A stretch of DNA of 63,917 bases from Candidatus Baltobacteraceae bacterium (lineage in GTDB: Bacteria > Vulcanimicrobiota > Vulcanimicrobiia > Vulcanimicrobiales > Vulcanimicrobiaceae): the NCBI GenBank assembly GCA_035502855.1, contig DATJTX010000004.1, positions 1 to 63,917 on the forward strand. The letters are read 5' to 3'. Below are positions 24,494-33,243 of the stretch, piece after piece. The position numbers and the translations under genes were made by a program. The notes under the pieces are model-generated. The model was not told the DNA's origin and ran no database searches. It was given only the letters and a program-made list of their open reading frames with translations. Position 1 is the first letter of the stretch, and every line of letters starts with the position of its first letter.

Positions 24494-26677
24494 TTATCGG
24501 CGCGTGTCGCTCCGCCCAAGCAGCCGAGAAACCGTCCGTTTGAAGGCCCAAAAGCGGCTGGACTGAATTTCGTCAATCATTCCCGCGATCTGTTGAGCCT
24601 CTTCACGCGTCCGTGAAAGGCTGACGTTTACGTGCTCGAGGAAGCGCAGCGAGGTTTCTTCCAGCGTCTTGTGAGTTACGCGGTGCTGGACGCGCAGCGC
24701 TTCGAGTTCGGTCCGCACGGCCAGTTCGCGCTCTAAGGATTCTTTCAGCTCGGCGGCGACCGCAGCCGCCCTTTGCTGTTCCGCGGCCACCGCCTCGTTT
24801 TGCATGGCATTGGCCGTGCGCACCTCAGCGAGCGCTGCCCGCAAAGACGCCTCGCGTTCGCGGGTTTCCTCTAAGGCTGAAGCAAACGACTCCGAGGCAA
24901 CCTCGTACTCGGCGCGCATGTTCTCGAGTTCGTTCGCGAGTGCGTTTATGCGAGTCCGGGCGCTCTCGATCTCTGCATCGTGCCGGACTTGGCTCTCAGC
25001 GAGCTCCGTTTCGAACTGCGAGCGCAGGGTGACCGTCGCTTCACGCTCCGCTGCGAGCGTTTGCGTAACGCCTTCGAGTTGATCGAGCCAGCCGAGCAAC
25101 TCGGTTCTCGTCGACGCAGCTTCCGCAATCGCCGCGCCACTGCGCTCCTCGATCGTCGCGACGTGAACGTGAAGTTCCTTGACACGGCTGTTCGCGGCGT
25201 CGAGTTCGCGCACGAGGTCGTCTGCACGACGTTGCGTTTGCGCAGCTTGCGCTACGAACGTACGAGCGCGCAGCATCTCTGCTTCGAACTCCGCTTGAAC
25301 GGCGCGCAGCCGATCGTTCGTACCGATCAACTCGGCCGCAAGCTCGCCGGAACGTCGCTCGGATTCAACCATCCGCTCTGAAAACGCGTCGCGCTCGTGT
25401 TGGGCGATATGAAGCTGCGCGCTCATCTTCGCGAGCTCCACCTCCGCCTGGTGAAAGCGCTCGGTGTGCTCGACGACGCGCAATTCGGCACGCGCGAGCG
25501 AGGCGATGCGCTCGTCGAGCCTAATCAAGGCCCCGTCGCGCTCGGAGCGCGCCGCTTGAAGTTGCTCCTGCGTGCGAACGAGTTCCAGCTGGGTGACGTG
25601 CGCGCCCGCCTGCAATGCGGCGAGCTGCTCCGCCGCCGCCGTCGTTCGCGCCGTCTGCTCGTTGAATGCACCCTGCGCCCGCCGCATTTCCGCATCGGCG
25701 GTCGCCAGCAGCGTGCGCGCTTCGCAAAGCTCACTCTCACGTTCCAGCAGCAGGGCCTCCAGTTCGGCCGTCTCCCGCCCTTCCGTCGTGACTGCCGCAC
25801 CGGCCGATCGCCGTTCCGCCGCCCAGTTCTCGAAAAAAACGGCGCGCGCGCGCTTGGAGGAGACGGGGGAGTCGCGGTAGACCCCGGCCGCAAGATCCGC
25901 CTCGCCCTCGAGGTCGACGAAAAGCCGCTCGGTTTCGGGAAGCAGGTAGCGCAGCAGCACCGGTTCGACGCGCTCCGGCGCCATTTGATGACTCAGGTCG
26001 GGATCGTAGGTCGACGGCGCCCTCGTGTCCACCTCGATCGAAAACCGGGACGCGACGATCGAAAGAAAGCCCTCGGGGTTGCGCGCGACGACGGCGGAAT
26101 TCGCCAACACGCAGCGCGCCCGGTTCATGCGGGTGAACCGCAGCAGGGTTTCGTTGTAGGCGAGCCACGCTCGAGCGGCTGCCTCCGGCGTGGTGGCGAG
26201 GGTTGCGTCACCGCGGCGGAACAGCGAGTCGAGAACCTCGGCCGGCTCGCGGTAGAGCAGAACGTAGAACGCACCGGGGCTGACGCGGGCCCAGAAGTCC
26301 AAGAGCAGCGTGCAGCGCGGATCTTTCCAGCCCCACGGGCCTTCGCGCGCGTTGGCAGCAAGGATTTCGCGCGCCTCGGCGTACGCATCGTCGCTAAAAG
26401 AATCCGCCTCGATCGCCGCAGGACCGGCGGCTAAAAGGCCAGCCTCGTCGTAGCCGATCGAGCGAAGCATGCGTTCCTGAAATTCGACGAAGTCCAGGTT
26501 CTCGAAGTGGCCGCGCTCGTTGCCCCTACTGCCCTCCATCAGACGCTCGCCCATGTGAACGCCGGCGGCCAAAAGGAGCGAGGCAACAAACGACGTTCCC
26601 GACCGATGCATACCGGTCACGATGATGGGTGATTCCTGCGCTGTCCGGGTTAGGTCCCACGCCGAAAAGGAGGCCAC
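24494..26677 (-). CDS. Sulfotransferase fused to a long coiled coil
   Basis: 727 aa. Residues about 15-290 form a Sulfotransfer_3-like domain: PAPS loop VTGMHRSGTSFVASLL and the region GPWGWKDPRCTLLL...FYVLLYREPAEVLDSL. Residues about 305-690 are an almost uninterrupted coiled coil rich in Glu, Ala, Arg and Gln, ending in a basic tail (WAFKRTVSRLLGR). The C-terminal pattern SSRFWAFKRTVSRLLG resembles the membrane-proximal linkers of large glycan-assembly proteins. TAAACT lies 7 bases before the GTG start, and a divergent gene begins 27 bases away. Confidence 0.82.
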   Translation of the reverse strand: MASFSAWDLTRTAQESPIIVTGMHRSGTSFVASLLLAAGVHMGERLMEGSRGNERGHFENLDFVEFQERMLRSIGYDEAGLLAAGPAAIEADSFSDDAYAEAREILAANAREGPWGWKDPRCTLLLDFWARVSPGAFYVLLYREPAEVLDSLFRRGDATLATTPEAAARAWLAYNETLLRFTRMNRARCVLANSAVVARNPEGFLSIVASRFSIEVDTRAPSTYDPDLSHQMAPERVEPVLLRYLLPETERLFVDLEGEADLAAGVYRDSPVSSKRARAVFFENWAAERRSAGAAVTTEGRETAELEALLLERESELCEARTLLATADAEMRRAQGAFNEQTARTTAAAEQLAALQAGAHVTQLELVRTQEQLQAARSERDGALIRLDERIASLARAELRVVEHTERFHQAEVELAKMSAQLHIAQHERDAFSERMVESERRSGELAAELIGTNDRLRAVQAEFEAEMLRARTFVAQAAQTQRRADDLVRELDAANSRVKELHVHVATIEERSGAAIAEAASTRTELLGWLDQLEGVTQTLAAEREATVTLRSQFETELAESQVRHDAEIESARTRINALANELENMRAEYEVASESFASALEETREREASLRAALAEVRTANAMQNEAVAAEQQRAAAVAAELKESLERELAVRTELEALRVQHRVTHKTLEETSLRFLEHVNVSLSRTREEAQQIAGMIDEIQSSRFWAFKRTVSRLLGRSDTRR

Positions 26678-26684
26678 GGGTCAC

Positions 26685-26698
26685 AGTTTAGGCATGAT
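26685..26698. promoter_or_regulatory. Divergent -10 boxes for the two glycan genes
   Basis: Between the GTG starts at 26677 (minus) and 26705 (plus) lie only 27 bases. The minus strand has TAAACT (26690-26685) 7 bases before its start, and the plus strand has CATGAT (26693-26698) 6 bases before its start. Both mRNAs would be leaderless, and the -35 regions would lie inside the opposite genes. Confidence 0.4.
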
Positions 26699-26704
26699 CG
26701 CGAG

Positions 26705-28951
26705 GTGCCCTTCACTGTGCGACTCGCGACCATCTGCGAAGGTGGCGATTTCGGCCCGGAGGAATTCGGAATCGTGGACCAGGCCCAGATAGATGCGGCC
26801 CTGCAAGAGCTTTCTGAGGAACAGGCACTTCTCAATAAGCTCCGTTCCGACTATGCCATCGTGACAAGAAGTAGGCTCTTCGGCCTACGCGCGTTATGGT
26901 CGTCGACCAAAAGCTTGTTCGGGGCGCGTTACGCAAGCGCGGCGCCGATCAACCGGCCCTCGTCCGTACTCGGCATCAATACCCACTCTCTTCTCGCAAA
27001 GGCGGAGTACGCACGACTCGTCGGAGCCTGGCACGCGCGTGCCGCGGCGCGGCCGTTGAGCGAAACGCCCCTCGTCTCCGTCGTGATTCCAGCGCATAAC
27101 CACATCGATGCGACCGTAGCCTGCTTACAATCCATTGCCGACACGTGGTTTGAAACGCTCGCCGTACAAATCATTCTCGTCGACGACGGATCCCAGGACG
27201 AGACCAGCGCGCTCGTCGCGCTGCTGCAAGGCGTCGACGTCGTAAGCAACGGAAGCAACCAGGGGTTCGTGCGCGCGTGTAACCGCGGAGCCGCGATCGC
27301 GCGCGGTAAGTACATCTGTTTCTTGAACAACGACACGATCGTTCGCAACGCTTGGCTCGACGAACTCGTCTCGGTAGCCGAGGCCGACCATCGGATCGGC
27401 GCGGTCGGCGCCAAGCTCGTGTATCCCGACGGAAAATTGCAGGAAGCCGGTGCGATCATCTTTCGCGACGGCAACGGCTGGAATTACGGGCGCTCGGGAA
27501 ATCCCGACGATCCCCGGTACAATTTCGTCCGCGAGGTCGATTACTGCTCGGGGGCAGCGTTGCTCGTCCGTGCGGCGGCGTTTCGCGACCTCGGCGGCTT
27601 CGACGATCAGTATGCACCGGCATATTACGAAGACGCCGATCTCTGCTTCGGTCTTCGGACCCTGGGATTGCGCGTCGTCTATCAGCCGCGATCCGTGGTC
27701 GTTCATCGCGAGGGCCTCTCCTCCGGAACCGATCTCGCGAGCGGGGCAAAACGCTTTCAAGAATTCAACCGCGTCAAGTTCGCAAAGAAATGGGGTGACG
27801 TACTCCAGCGCCAGGCAGGCGGTGACGCTAAGCACGTAGCCAATGCCGCGCGACGGCGCCGCGGACGCACGATCCTCATCATTGACTCTTACGTCCCGCT
27901 CTACGACAAAGAAGCCGGCTCCGATCGTTTGTTCAAGATATTGAAGATTCTTGTCGATGCCGGCTATTATGTGTTCTTCCTTCCGGACAATTACGCTCCA
28001 CTTCAGCCCTATACCAGCGAGCTGCAAGCGCTGGGGATCGAAGTGCTGCATCATGTGCCGGAGGGTCGTCCGGCCGGCGAAGCCCTCGACGAGACGCTGC
28101 CGATGCTCGATTTTGCTTGGATTTGCCGTCCCGAGCTTTTCGAGAAGTATGCACCGATCGTGCGGCGCAACAACGCCACAAGAATCATATACGATACGAT
28201 CGATCTCCACTTCGTACGAAAGAAGCGCGAAGCCGAACTGCTGAACGATCCCGATTCGAGTGCCTGGAAAGAGATGGAACGGATCGAAGTCGGCGCCGCG
28301 CGCTCGGCGCACATCACGCTCACCGTCAACGACCAGGAGCGTGCGGCGCTCGTGGAACGCGGTGTGTCGAACGTGGTGATCGTTCCGACGATTCACAATA
28401 CGAGGAGCGCGCAGCAGCGACCGTTTGGCGATCGAGACGGTATCCTTTTCATCGGTGGTTACAACCACCCGCCCAACGTCGACGCTGCGCAATGGCTCTG
28501 CAGCGAAATCATGCCGCTCGTCTGGGCGCGTTTGCCGGGCGTAACCCTCACTCTGCTCGGCAGCAATCCGTCGCAATCCGTGAGAAACCTCGCCACCGAT
28601 CGCGTGAGCGTCCCCGGTTATTTGCGCGACGTATCGTCGTACTTCGAGCGCAGTCGCGTTTTCGTCGCGCCGATCCGGTTCGGTGCCGGCCTCAAGGGAA
28701 AGATCGGTCATAGTTTGGAATTCGGCTTGCCGGTGGTTACGACAACGGTGGGGGCCGAGGGCTTCCCGTTACGCAACGAGGAGAATTGCTACATCGCCGA
28801 TACGGCTGAAGCATTCGCCGACGCCGTAGTCCGGCTCTACACGAGCGAGGCAACGTGGTCGTCATTCGCGAGCGCGTCGGATAAGCTACTGGGCGAATTC
28901 ACGGCTGAAGCAGTTGGCCCACGAATCTGCGAGATGTTGGAAGCTCGATGA
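26705..28951 (+). CDS. Two-domain glycosyltransferase (GT2 plus GT4-like)
   Basis: 748 aa. A short N-terminal coiled segment (28-60) precedes a GT2 domain (about 122-350: VSVVIPAHNHIDATVACLQS, DDGSQDE, LNNDT, YYEDADLCFGLRTLG). A GT-B domain of the GT4 type follows (about 385-748: FIGGYNHPPNVDAA, VPGYLRDVSSYFERSRVFVA and the donor-site PIRFGAGLKGKIGHSLEFGL). Such bifunctional enzymes add two sugars in succession during polysaccharide or surface-layer glycan synthesis. The stop overlaps the next start (ATGA). Confidence 0.87.
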   Translation: MPFTVRLATICEGGDFGPEEFGIVDQAQIDAALQELSEEQALLNKLRSDYAIVTRSRLFGLRALWSSTKSLFGARYASAAPINRPSSVLGINTHSLLAKAEYARLVGAWHARAAARPLSETPLVSVVIPAHNHIDATVACLQSIADTWFETLAVQIILVDDGSQDETSALVALLQGVDVVSNGSNQGFVRACNRGAAIARGKYICFLNNDTIVRNAWLDELVSVAEADHRIGAVGAKLVYPDGKLQEAGAIIFRDGNGWNYGRSGNPDDPRYNFVREVDYCSGAALLVRAAAFRDLGGFDDQYAPAYYEDADLCFGLRTLGLRVVYQPRSVVVHREGLSSGTDLASGAKRFQEFNRVKFAKKWGDVLQRQAGGDAKHVANAARRRRGRTILIIDSYVPLYDKEAGSDRLFKILKILVDAGYYVFFLPDNYAPLQPYTSELQALGIEVLHHVPEGRPAGEALDETLPMLDFAWICRPELFEKYAPIVRRNNATRIIYDTIDLHFVRKKREAELLNDPDSSAWKEMERIEVGAARSAHITLTVNDQERAALVERGVSNVVIVPTIHNTRSAQQRPFGDRDGILFIGGYNHPPNVDAAQWLCSEIMPLVWARLPGVTLTLLGSNPSQSVRNLATDRVSVPGYLRDVSSYFERSRVFVAPIRFGAGLKGKIGHSLEFGLPVVTTTVGAEGFPLRNEENCYIADTAEAFADAVVRLYTSEATWSSFASASDKLLGEFTAEAVGPRICEMLEAR

Positions 28952-30390
28952 GACCGCAGCTCGATACGTCCTCACTCCTACAGGCGATAGCGGCGGCGCG
29001 GGAACGCTTCGCCGTCGCAGCGCCGGCTCATTTGGAACTCAACCGGCGGTATGACGCGACGTACTGGCTCGATCAGTCGCCCGAGTGGCTACCGCGCGTC
29101 GCCGAGATCGACGCGACCCTCTCGGGGCCTGCGCCGTGGTACGAGCTGGAAATCTTTCTAGCGTCCGGTCCGACCGAGCTCTACCGCTATTTTCCGTTCG
29201 CCGCGTACATCTACATCGACGGCATTGCGCAAGCCGTGCTCGAGTTCGACGGCCCCGACGAAGTACGCCGAGCCGTCGTCAACGTCCCGATGGGGAAGCG
29301 CTTTACCATCACGGCCGTGAGCGAACTGAGCGCTCCGCCCACCGAGGCCGACGAGCGGGAGCTGGCGGTTATCCTGCATGATATTTCCGTCGGCAAAGAG
29401 CTTCGGCAACAGCCGCAGCGCACGGCGTGGACGGAAGTCGACGCGAACGCGCAGCGAACGACGCCGCTGCTTGAAAAATTGCCGCGCCCGATCTTCGTCG
29501 TGGGCTCCTATCGTTCGGGAACCAGCGTTCTTACCTGGGCGCTTGGGCAGCATCCCAACATCTGGGCGCTCGACGAAACGCGCTGGCTGCAACTGCTCGG
29601 CTCCGGGGCTCTAGCCGCGTACGCCGTCGCAACCGACGCACCCGTCCACTACTTTGGCGTTTACGATGTAACGCGAAGCGAGTATATGGCCTATCTCGGA
29701 TCTGCGATCGACCGCTTCGTCACGACCACGAGCAAGCGCCGCGCCGAAGAGGTTGCGCTGAAACGCCTTTCCGGCCTTGATCCGCGCTATCATCCGCATT
29801 TTCAACTTCGCCGGAGCGCCCTCGCGCCAAAGCAGCGCTGGATCGACGGTACCCCGGAAAATGCGGATTGCATCCTCTTGCTGCACGAGCTTTTCCCGGC
29901 GGCGCGGTTCGTCTGCGTTCTGCGCGATCCCCGTGACGTGATTGCATCGATGCTGCACTTTCACCGCGCCGGCGGCTTGGCGATGGACGTGGAGACGGCA
30001 GGCTCGATGTGGCTGCAAAAGTTAAACAATTGCCTGCTCGCCTATCAGGCTTTGGGCCCGCAGTTCGTGCGCGTCGTTCCGTACGAAACGTACGCCGAGC
30101 CCGCCGCCACCCTTCGCGACCTATTTGCGTTCCTGGACGAACCGGACTTTCCGCGTGCGATAGACACCTTCGGGGAGCGGATCAACACCTCGTCGCTCAC
30201 CGCCGACGAACGCCGAGCCGCATATGACGAAATCGATCGAACACCCGACAGCGCGAGCGCCGTTTCCGAACTCTACGAACGCTTCAAGGCAGCGGTCTCG
30301 ACGCCATGGGAATACGATGACGCCGCGCATGTCAAGTTGCGCGACATCCAAAACGAGATCGTCCATCGAATGGTCGAGGCCGTCGTCTAG
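28948..30390 (+). CDS. Sulfotransferase-family protein with N-terminal extension
   Basis: 480 aa. Residues 1-170 form an unassigned alpha/beta domain (WYELEIFLASGPTELYRYFP). The sulfotransferase domain starts at about 178 with the PAPS loop FVVGSYRSGTSVLTWALG and includes FVCVLRDPRDVIASMLHFHR as 3'-phosphate site. It is coupled to the glycosyltransferase by a 4-base overlap and followed after 4 bases by the acyl-AMP ligase. The N-terminal domain may recognise the glycan acceptor, by inference. Confidence 0.82.
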   Translation: MRPQLDTSSLLQAIAAARERFAVAAPAHLELNRRYDATYWLDQSPEWLPRVAEIDATLSGPAPWYELEIFLASGPTELYRYFPFAAYIYIDGIAQAVLEFDGPDEVRRAVVNVPMGKRFTITAVSELSAPPTEADERELAVILHDISVGKELRQQPQRTAWTEVDANAQRTTPLLEKLPRPIFVVGSYRSGTSVLTWALGQHPNIWALDETRWLQLLGSGALAAYAVATDAPVHYFGVYDVTRSEYMAYLGSAIDRFVTTTSKRRAEEVALKRLSGLDPRYHPHFQLRRSALAPKQRWIDGTPENADCILLLHELFPAARFVCVLRDPRDVIASMLHFHRAGGLAMDVETAGSMWLQKLNNCLLAYQALGPQFVRVVPYETYAEPAATLRDLFAFLDEPDFPRAIDTFGERINTSSLTADERRAAYDEIDRTPDSASAVSELYERFKAAVSTPWEYDDAAHVKLRDIQNEIVHRMVEAVV

Positions 30391-30394
30391 AAAG

Positions 30395-32023
30395 ATGCCC
30401 ACCGATCCCAACATCGCCCTGGGCTCTAGCCTTGCGGCGCGCTTGCGCGACGCTGCGGCGCTGACCCCGCAAAAGCCGTTTTGCACGTTCCTCTCGCGAG
30501 GCAAGGACGAGGCGATCACCTACGGCGAGCTCTACGATCGAAGTTGCGCGTACGCGCGGTTCCTTAGCGGGCACGGTGTAGCACCCGGCGCCGTCGTACT
30601 CATCATCCTCCGGCACAGCCCTCATCTCTTTTACAGCTTCTTCGGCGCCGTGCTGGCGGGCGCGATCCCGTCATTCATGCCGTTTCCTACGCCAAAACAG
30701 CGCGGCGATCTCTATTGGTCCGATCATGAAACGCTTTTCGCCCGGATTGAACCGGCGCTGATCGTAACCTACAAAGAGAATCGCGACACCGCTCTCGCAG
30801 CCTTACCGCATCTGCGCGTCCCAATCGTAGTCGAGGAAGAGACAGCCCTCGTAACGCCGGATTCTCGGGAGTACCCCGGCCTCCACGCAGAGTATGATAG
30901 CGTCGCTTGTCTTCAACATAGCTCGGGCACCACAGGACTCAAGAAGGGCGTGATGCTCACGCACCGCGCGATCGACCTCCAAGTCGGCGCCTACGCGGAA
31001 TCGATCGGCCTCGATTCGAACGACCGCGTCGCCTCATGGCTTCCGCTCTATCACGACATGGGGTTCATCACGAGCTTTCTGATGGTCGTTCTGCGCGGCT
31101 TGCACGTGGTCGCCCTGGACCCATTCGAATGGGTGATGCGGCCGGGTTTGCTGCTCGATTCCATTGAAAAATATCGTGCAACGTTGACCTGGCTTCCCAA
31201 CTTCGCCTTCGCGCATCTCGCAAATGCGACCAAGCCGGGCGCGCGTTGGGATCTTTCCTCGATGCGCGCATTCATCAGTTGCTCGGAGCCCTGCAAACCG
31301 CGGGCTTTCGAGCGGTTCCTTTCCCGCTTTCGTGATTGCGGGGTTACCGAGCAGATGCTGGCCATAAGCTACGCGATGGCCGAAAATGTATTCGGCGTGA
31401 CGCAAACGAAGCTCGGCGGCGCACCGCGCACCGTTCGAGGTGTACTCTCTTGCGGTGAGCCGCTCCCCGGAGTCCGGGTTGCTGTCGCTCGCGGCGAGAA
31501 CTTCGCCGAAAATGGGACGGTCGGCGAGATTGCGGTCACGAGCCCTTTTCTTTTCAGCGGCTATTACGGGCTGGCCGATGCAACCAGATCGAAACTTCGC
31601 GACGGATGGTACGCAACGGGAGACCTCGGATTCGTCGACGGAGGCGAGCTCTTTGTAACGGGCCGGCTCGATGACATGCTCATCGTGAACGGCCGCAACT
31701 ATTATGCGCACGACATCGAGGAGGCCGTCAGCGAGCTGCCCGGCTGCATCCCGGGTCGCGCGGTCGCGATCACCGTCGAGGATCCCGCTACCGGCGCCGA
31801 GGGACTGGTCGTGATTGCCGAGCATGAAGACGCCGCCGAACCGGCAATGACCGCAGTCGGAATCAAGGCTTCCCTGCTCGAGCGGTTTGGTCTCGCGGTT
31901 CACGCCGTTGTGGTGCTTCCCGCGGGCCGGTTGGTCAAGACGACCAGTGGAAAGATCGGTCGCAACAAAAACAAGGAGCTCTATCTTGCCGGGGACTTTG
32001 CCGGAGCCGAGACTAACGTATGA
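30395..32023 (+). CDS. Fatty-acyl-AMP ligase-like (FAAL) enzyme
   Basis: 542 aa. ANL enzyme with HSSGTTGLKKGVMLTHRAI, SYAMAENVFGVTQT, GDLGFVDGGELFVTGRLDDM and a C-terminal TTSGKIGRNKN lysine motif. The overall pattern (GRNYYAHDIEE) is that of FAALs, which load fatty acids onto carrier proteins rather than CoA. The overlapping downstream gene encodes an acyl carrier protein, which fits loading of that carrier. The ATG at 30395 is preferred over more upstream starts inside the sulfotransferase gene. Confidence 0.87.
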   Translation: MPTDPNIALGSSLAARLRDAAALTPQKPFCTFLSRGKDEAITYGELYDRSCAYARFLSGHGVAPGAVVLIILRHSPHLFYSFFGAVLAGAIPSFMPFPTPKQRGDLYWSDHETLFARIEPALIVTYKENRDTALAALPHLRVPIVVEEETALVTPDSREYPGLHAEYDSVACLQHSSGTTGLKKGVMLTHRAIDLQVGAYAESIGLDSNDRVASWLPLYHDMGFITSFLMVVLRGLHVVALDPFEWVMRPGLLLDSIEKYRATLTWLPNFAFAHLANATKPGARWDLSSMRAFISCSEPCKPRAFERFLSRFRDCGVTEQMLAISYAMAENVFGVTQTKLGGAPRTVRGVLSCGEPLPGVRVAVARGENFAENGTVGEIAVTSPFLFSGYYGLADATRSKLRDGWYATGDLGFVDGGELFVTGRLDDMLIVNGRNYYAHDIEEAVSELPGCIPGRAVAITVEDPATGAEGLVVIAEHEDAAEPAMTAVGIKASLLERFGLAVHAVVVLPAGRLVKTTSGKIGRNKNKELYLAGDFAGAETNV

Positions 32024-32274
32024 GCGATAGGGAGGAGAGCTTTAGCGGGGTACGCGAGGCGATCGTGCGCACGTTTGCGCTTCGCAGCGGTGACTCGATC
32101 GCGGCGGGAACGACGAGCGCCGACGTTCCCGGGTGGGATTCGCTCTCACATTCGTTGCTGCTGATGGCAATCGAGGAGCGTTTCGGCATCGATCTTCCGC
32201 TCGACCGCGTTTACGAAGCTCGAAATGTTGGTGACCTCGTCGACTTGGTCGAGGCGGCTCGGTCTCACGTCTAA
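32020..32274 (+). CDS. Acyl carrier protein
   Basis: 84 aa. The phosphopantetheine attachment site is Ser41 in GWDSLSHSLLLMAIEE, followed by helix III FGIDLPLDRV. It is a stand-alone carrier, overlaps the FAAL gene by 4 bases and is 2 bases before the WcbI gene. It is clearly distinct from fatty-acid-synthase ACPs, whose motif is DSLD/DSLE with a more acidic helix. Confidence 0.9.
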   Translation: MSDREESFSGVREAIVRTFALRSGDSIAAGTTSADVPGWDSLSHSLLLMAIEERFGIDLPLDRVYEARNVGDLVDLVEAARSHV

Positions 32275-32276
32275 AG

Positions 32277-33152
32277 ATGGAAACGCTGATCGTATACGGC
32301 AACTGCCAAGCCGAGGCAGTCGCCACGGTGCTTCGCAAACATCCACGCGTGCAGGCAGCCTACGACGTGGTATATTTCCGCAGCTTCGAGCATCCGACGG
32401 AAGGAACCGGCATCCTTAACGAGGCCGACGCAGCCCGCTGCCGACTCTTATTCGAGCAGTATGATGCTAAAGCGCCGTTTCCGTCGGCGGAGAAGCTTCC
32501 GGAAGGTGCAAAGCGCGTTAGATTTCCGGCCGCTGATCTGCATCTGCTCTGGCCGCTTGGTTCGGTCAACCCCGCAAACGTGCCTGAGCCCCCGCGCTTC
32601 CCGCATGGGCGGTTCAGTTACGGTGACGCGGCCATCATACGTCGGATCCAAAGTGGCGCTACGGCCGCAGAAGTGCTCGAATATTACCTCGAGCGCTCCG
32701 ACCAGGAGTTGCCTGATCTCGAAAAATTTCTGCGCCTGGAACGCGCGCGATTGGAGCAGCGCGATGCGAAGTGCGACGTCAAAATCGCTGCGTATATTCT
32801 CGAGCACTTCGCGCGCGAGAGACTCTTTTGGACGGTAAATCATCCGACCCACGACTTACTTCGGGTTCTCATAAATGCTCTGCTCTCCCACGGCGCATCG
32901 AGTGAACCTCGTCTCGCAGGCATGACGCTCGACGCCTCGTTCTTCGCAGAATGCTTTCCAAGCGAGGTGCTCGGACCTATCGCTGTACCGATCCATCCAA
33001 AGGTGGCGGATCATTTCGGCTTGGCTTGGTACGACCGAAACGAGCAGTGGCAATATTACGGCGAAACGCGAACATACGAATCATACTTCCGCGAGATGAT
33101 TGAGCATGGGGTCGCGGCTCGAACCTCGCCCCAGGAGGCGACGTCAGAGTAG
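32277..33152 (+). CDS. WcbI-family polysaccharide acyltransferase
   Basis: 291 aa. It starts METLIVYGNCQAEAVATVLR; the YGNCQ motif near the N-terminus is the mark of WcbI, an SGNH-like fold implicated in acetylation of capsular sugars. Further pieces are SYGDAAIIRRIQSGATAAEV and VNHPTHDLLRVLI. Its place directly after FAAL and ACP suggests that it may transfer an ACP-bound acyl group to the glycan instead of acetyl-CoA. That is inference. Confidence 0.78.
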   Translation: METLIVYGNCQAEAVATVLRKHPRVQAAYDVVYFRSFEHPTEGTGILNEADAARCRLLFEQYDAKAPFPSAEKLPEGAKRVRFPAADLHLLWPLGSVNPANVPEPPRFPHGRFSYGDAAIIRRIQSGATAAEVLEYYLERSDQELPDLEKFLRLERARLEQRDAKCDVKIAAYILEHFARERLFWTVNHPTHDLLRVLINALLSHGASSEPRLAGMTLDASFFAECFPSEVLGPIAVPIHPKVADHFGLAWYDRNEQWQYYGETRTYESYFREMIEHGVAARTSPQEATSE

Positions 33153-33243
33153 GGTAGCCGTGACACGCCCGGCTCGCGGGAAGCTTTTCGAAGCGATATG
33201 ACGCCCAGGCGCCATTTCCGGCGCCAGAGAAACTGGCCCACCA

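Noticed and set aside
33212-33230. GGCGCC-ATTTCC-GGCGCC hairpin as a terminator between the WcbI gene and the membrane protein
   Set aside because: No T-run follows and both arms are self-palindromic; a regulatory role cannot be argued from sequence alone.
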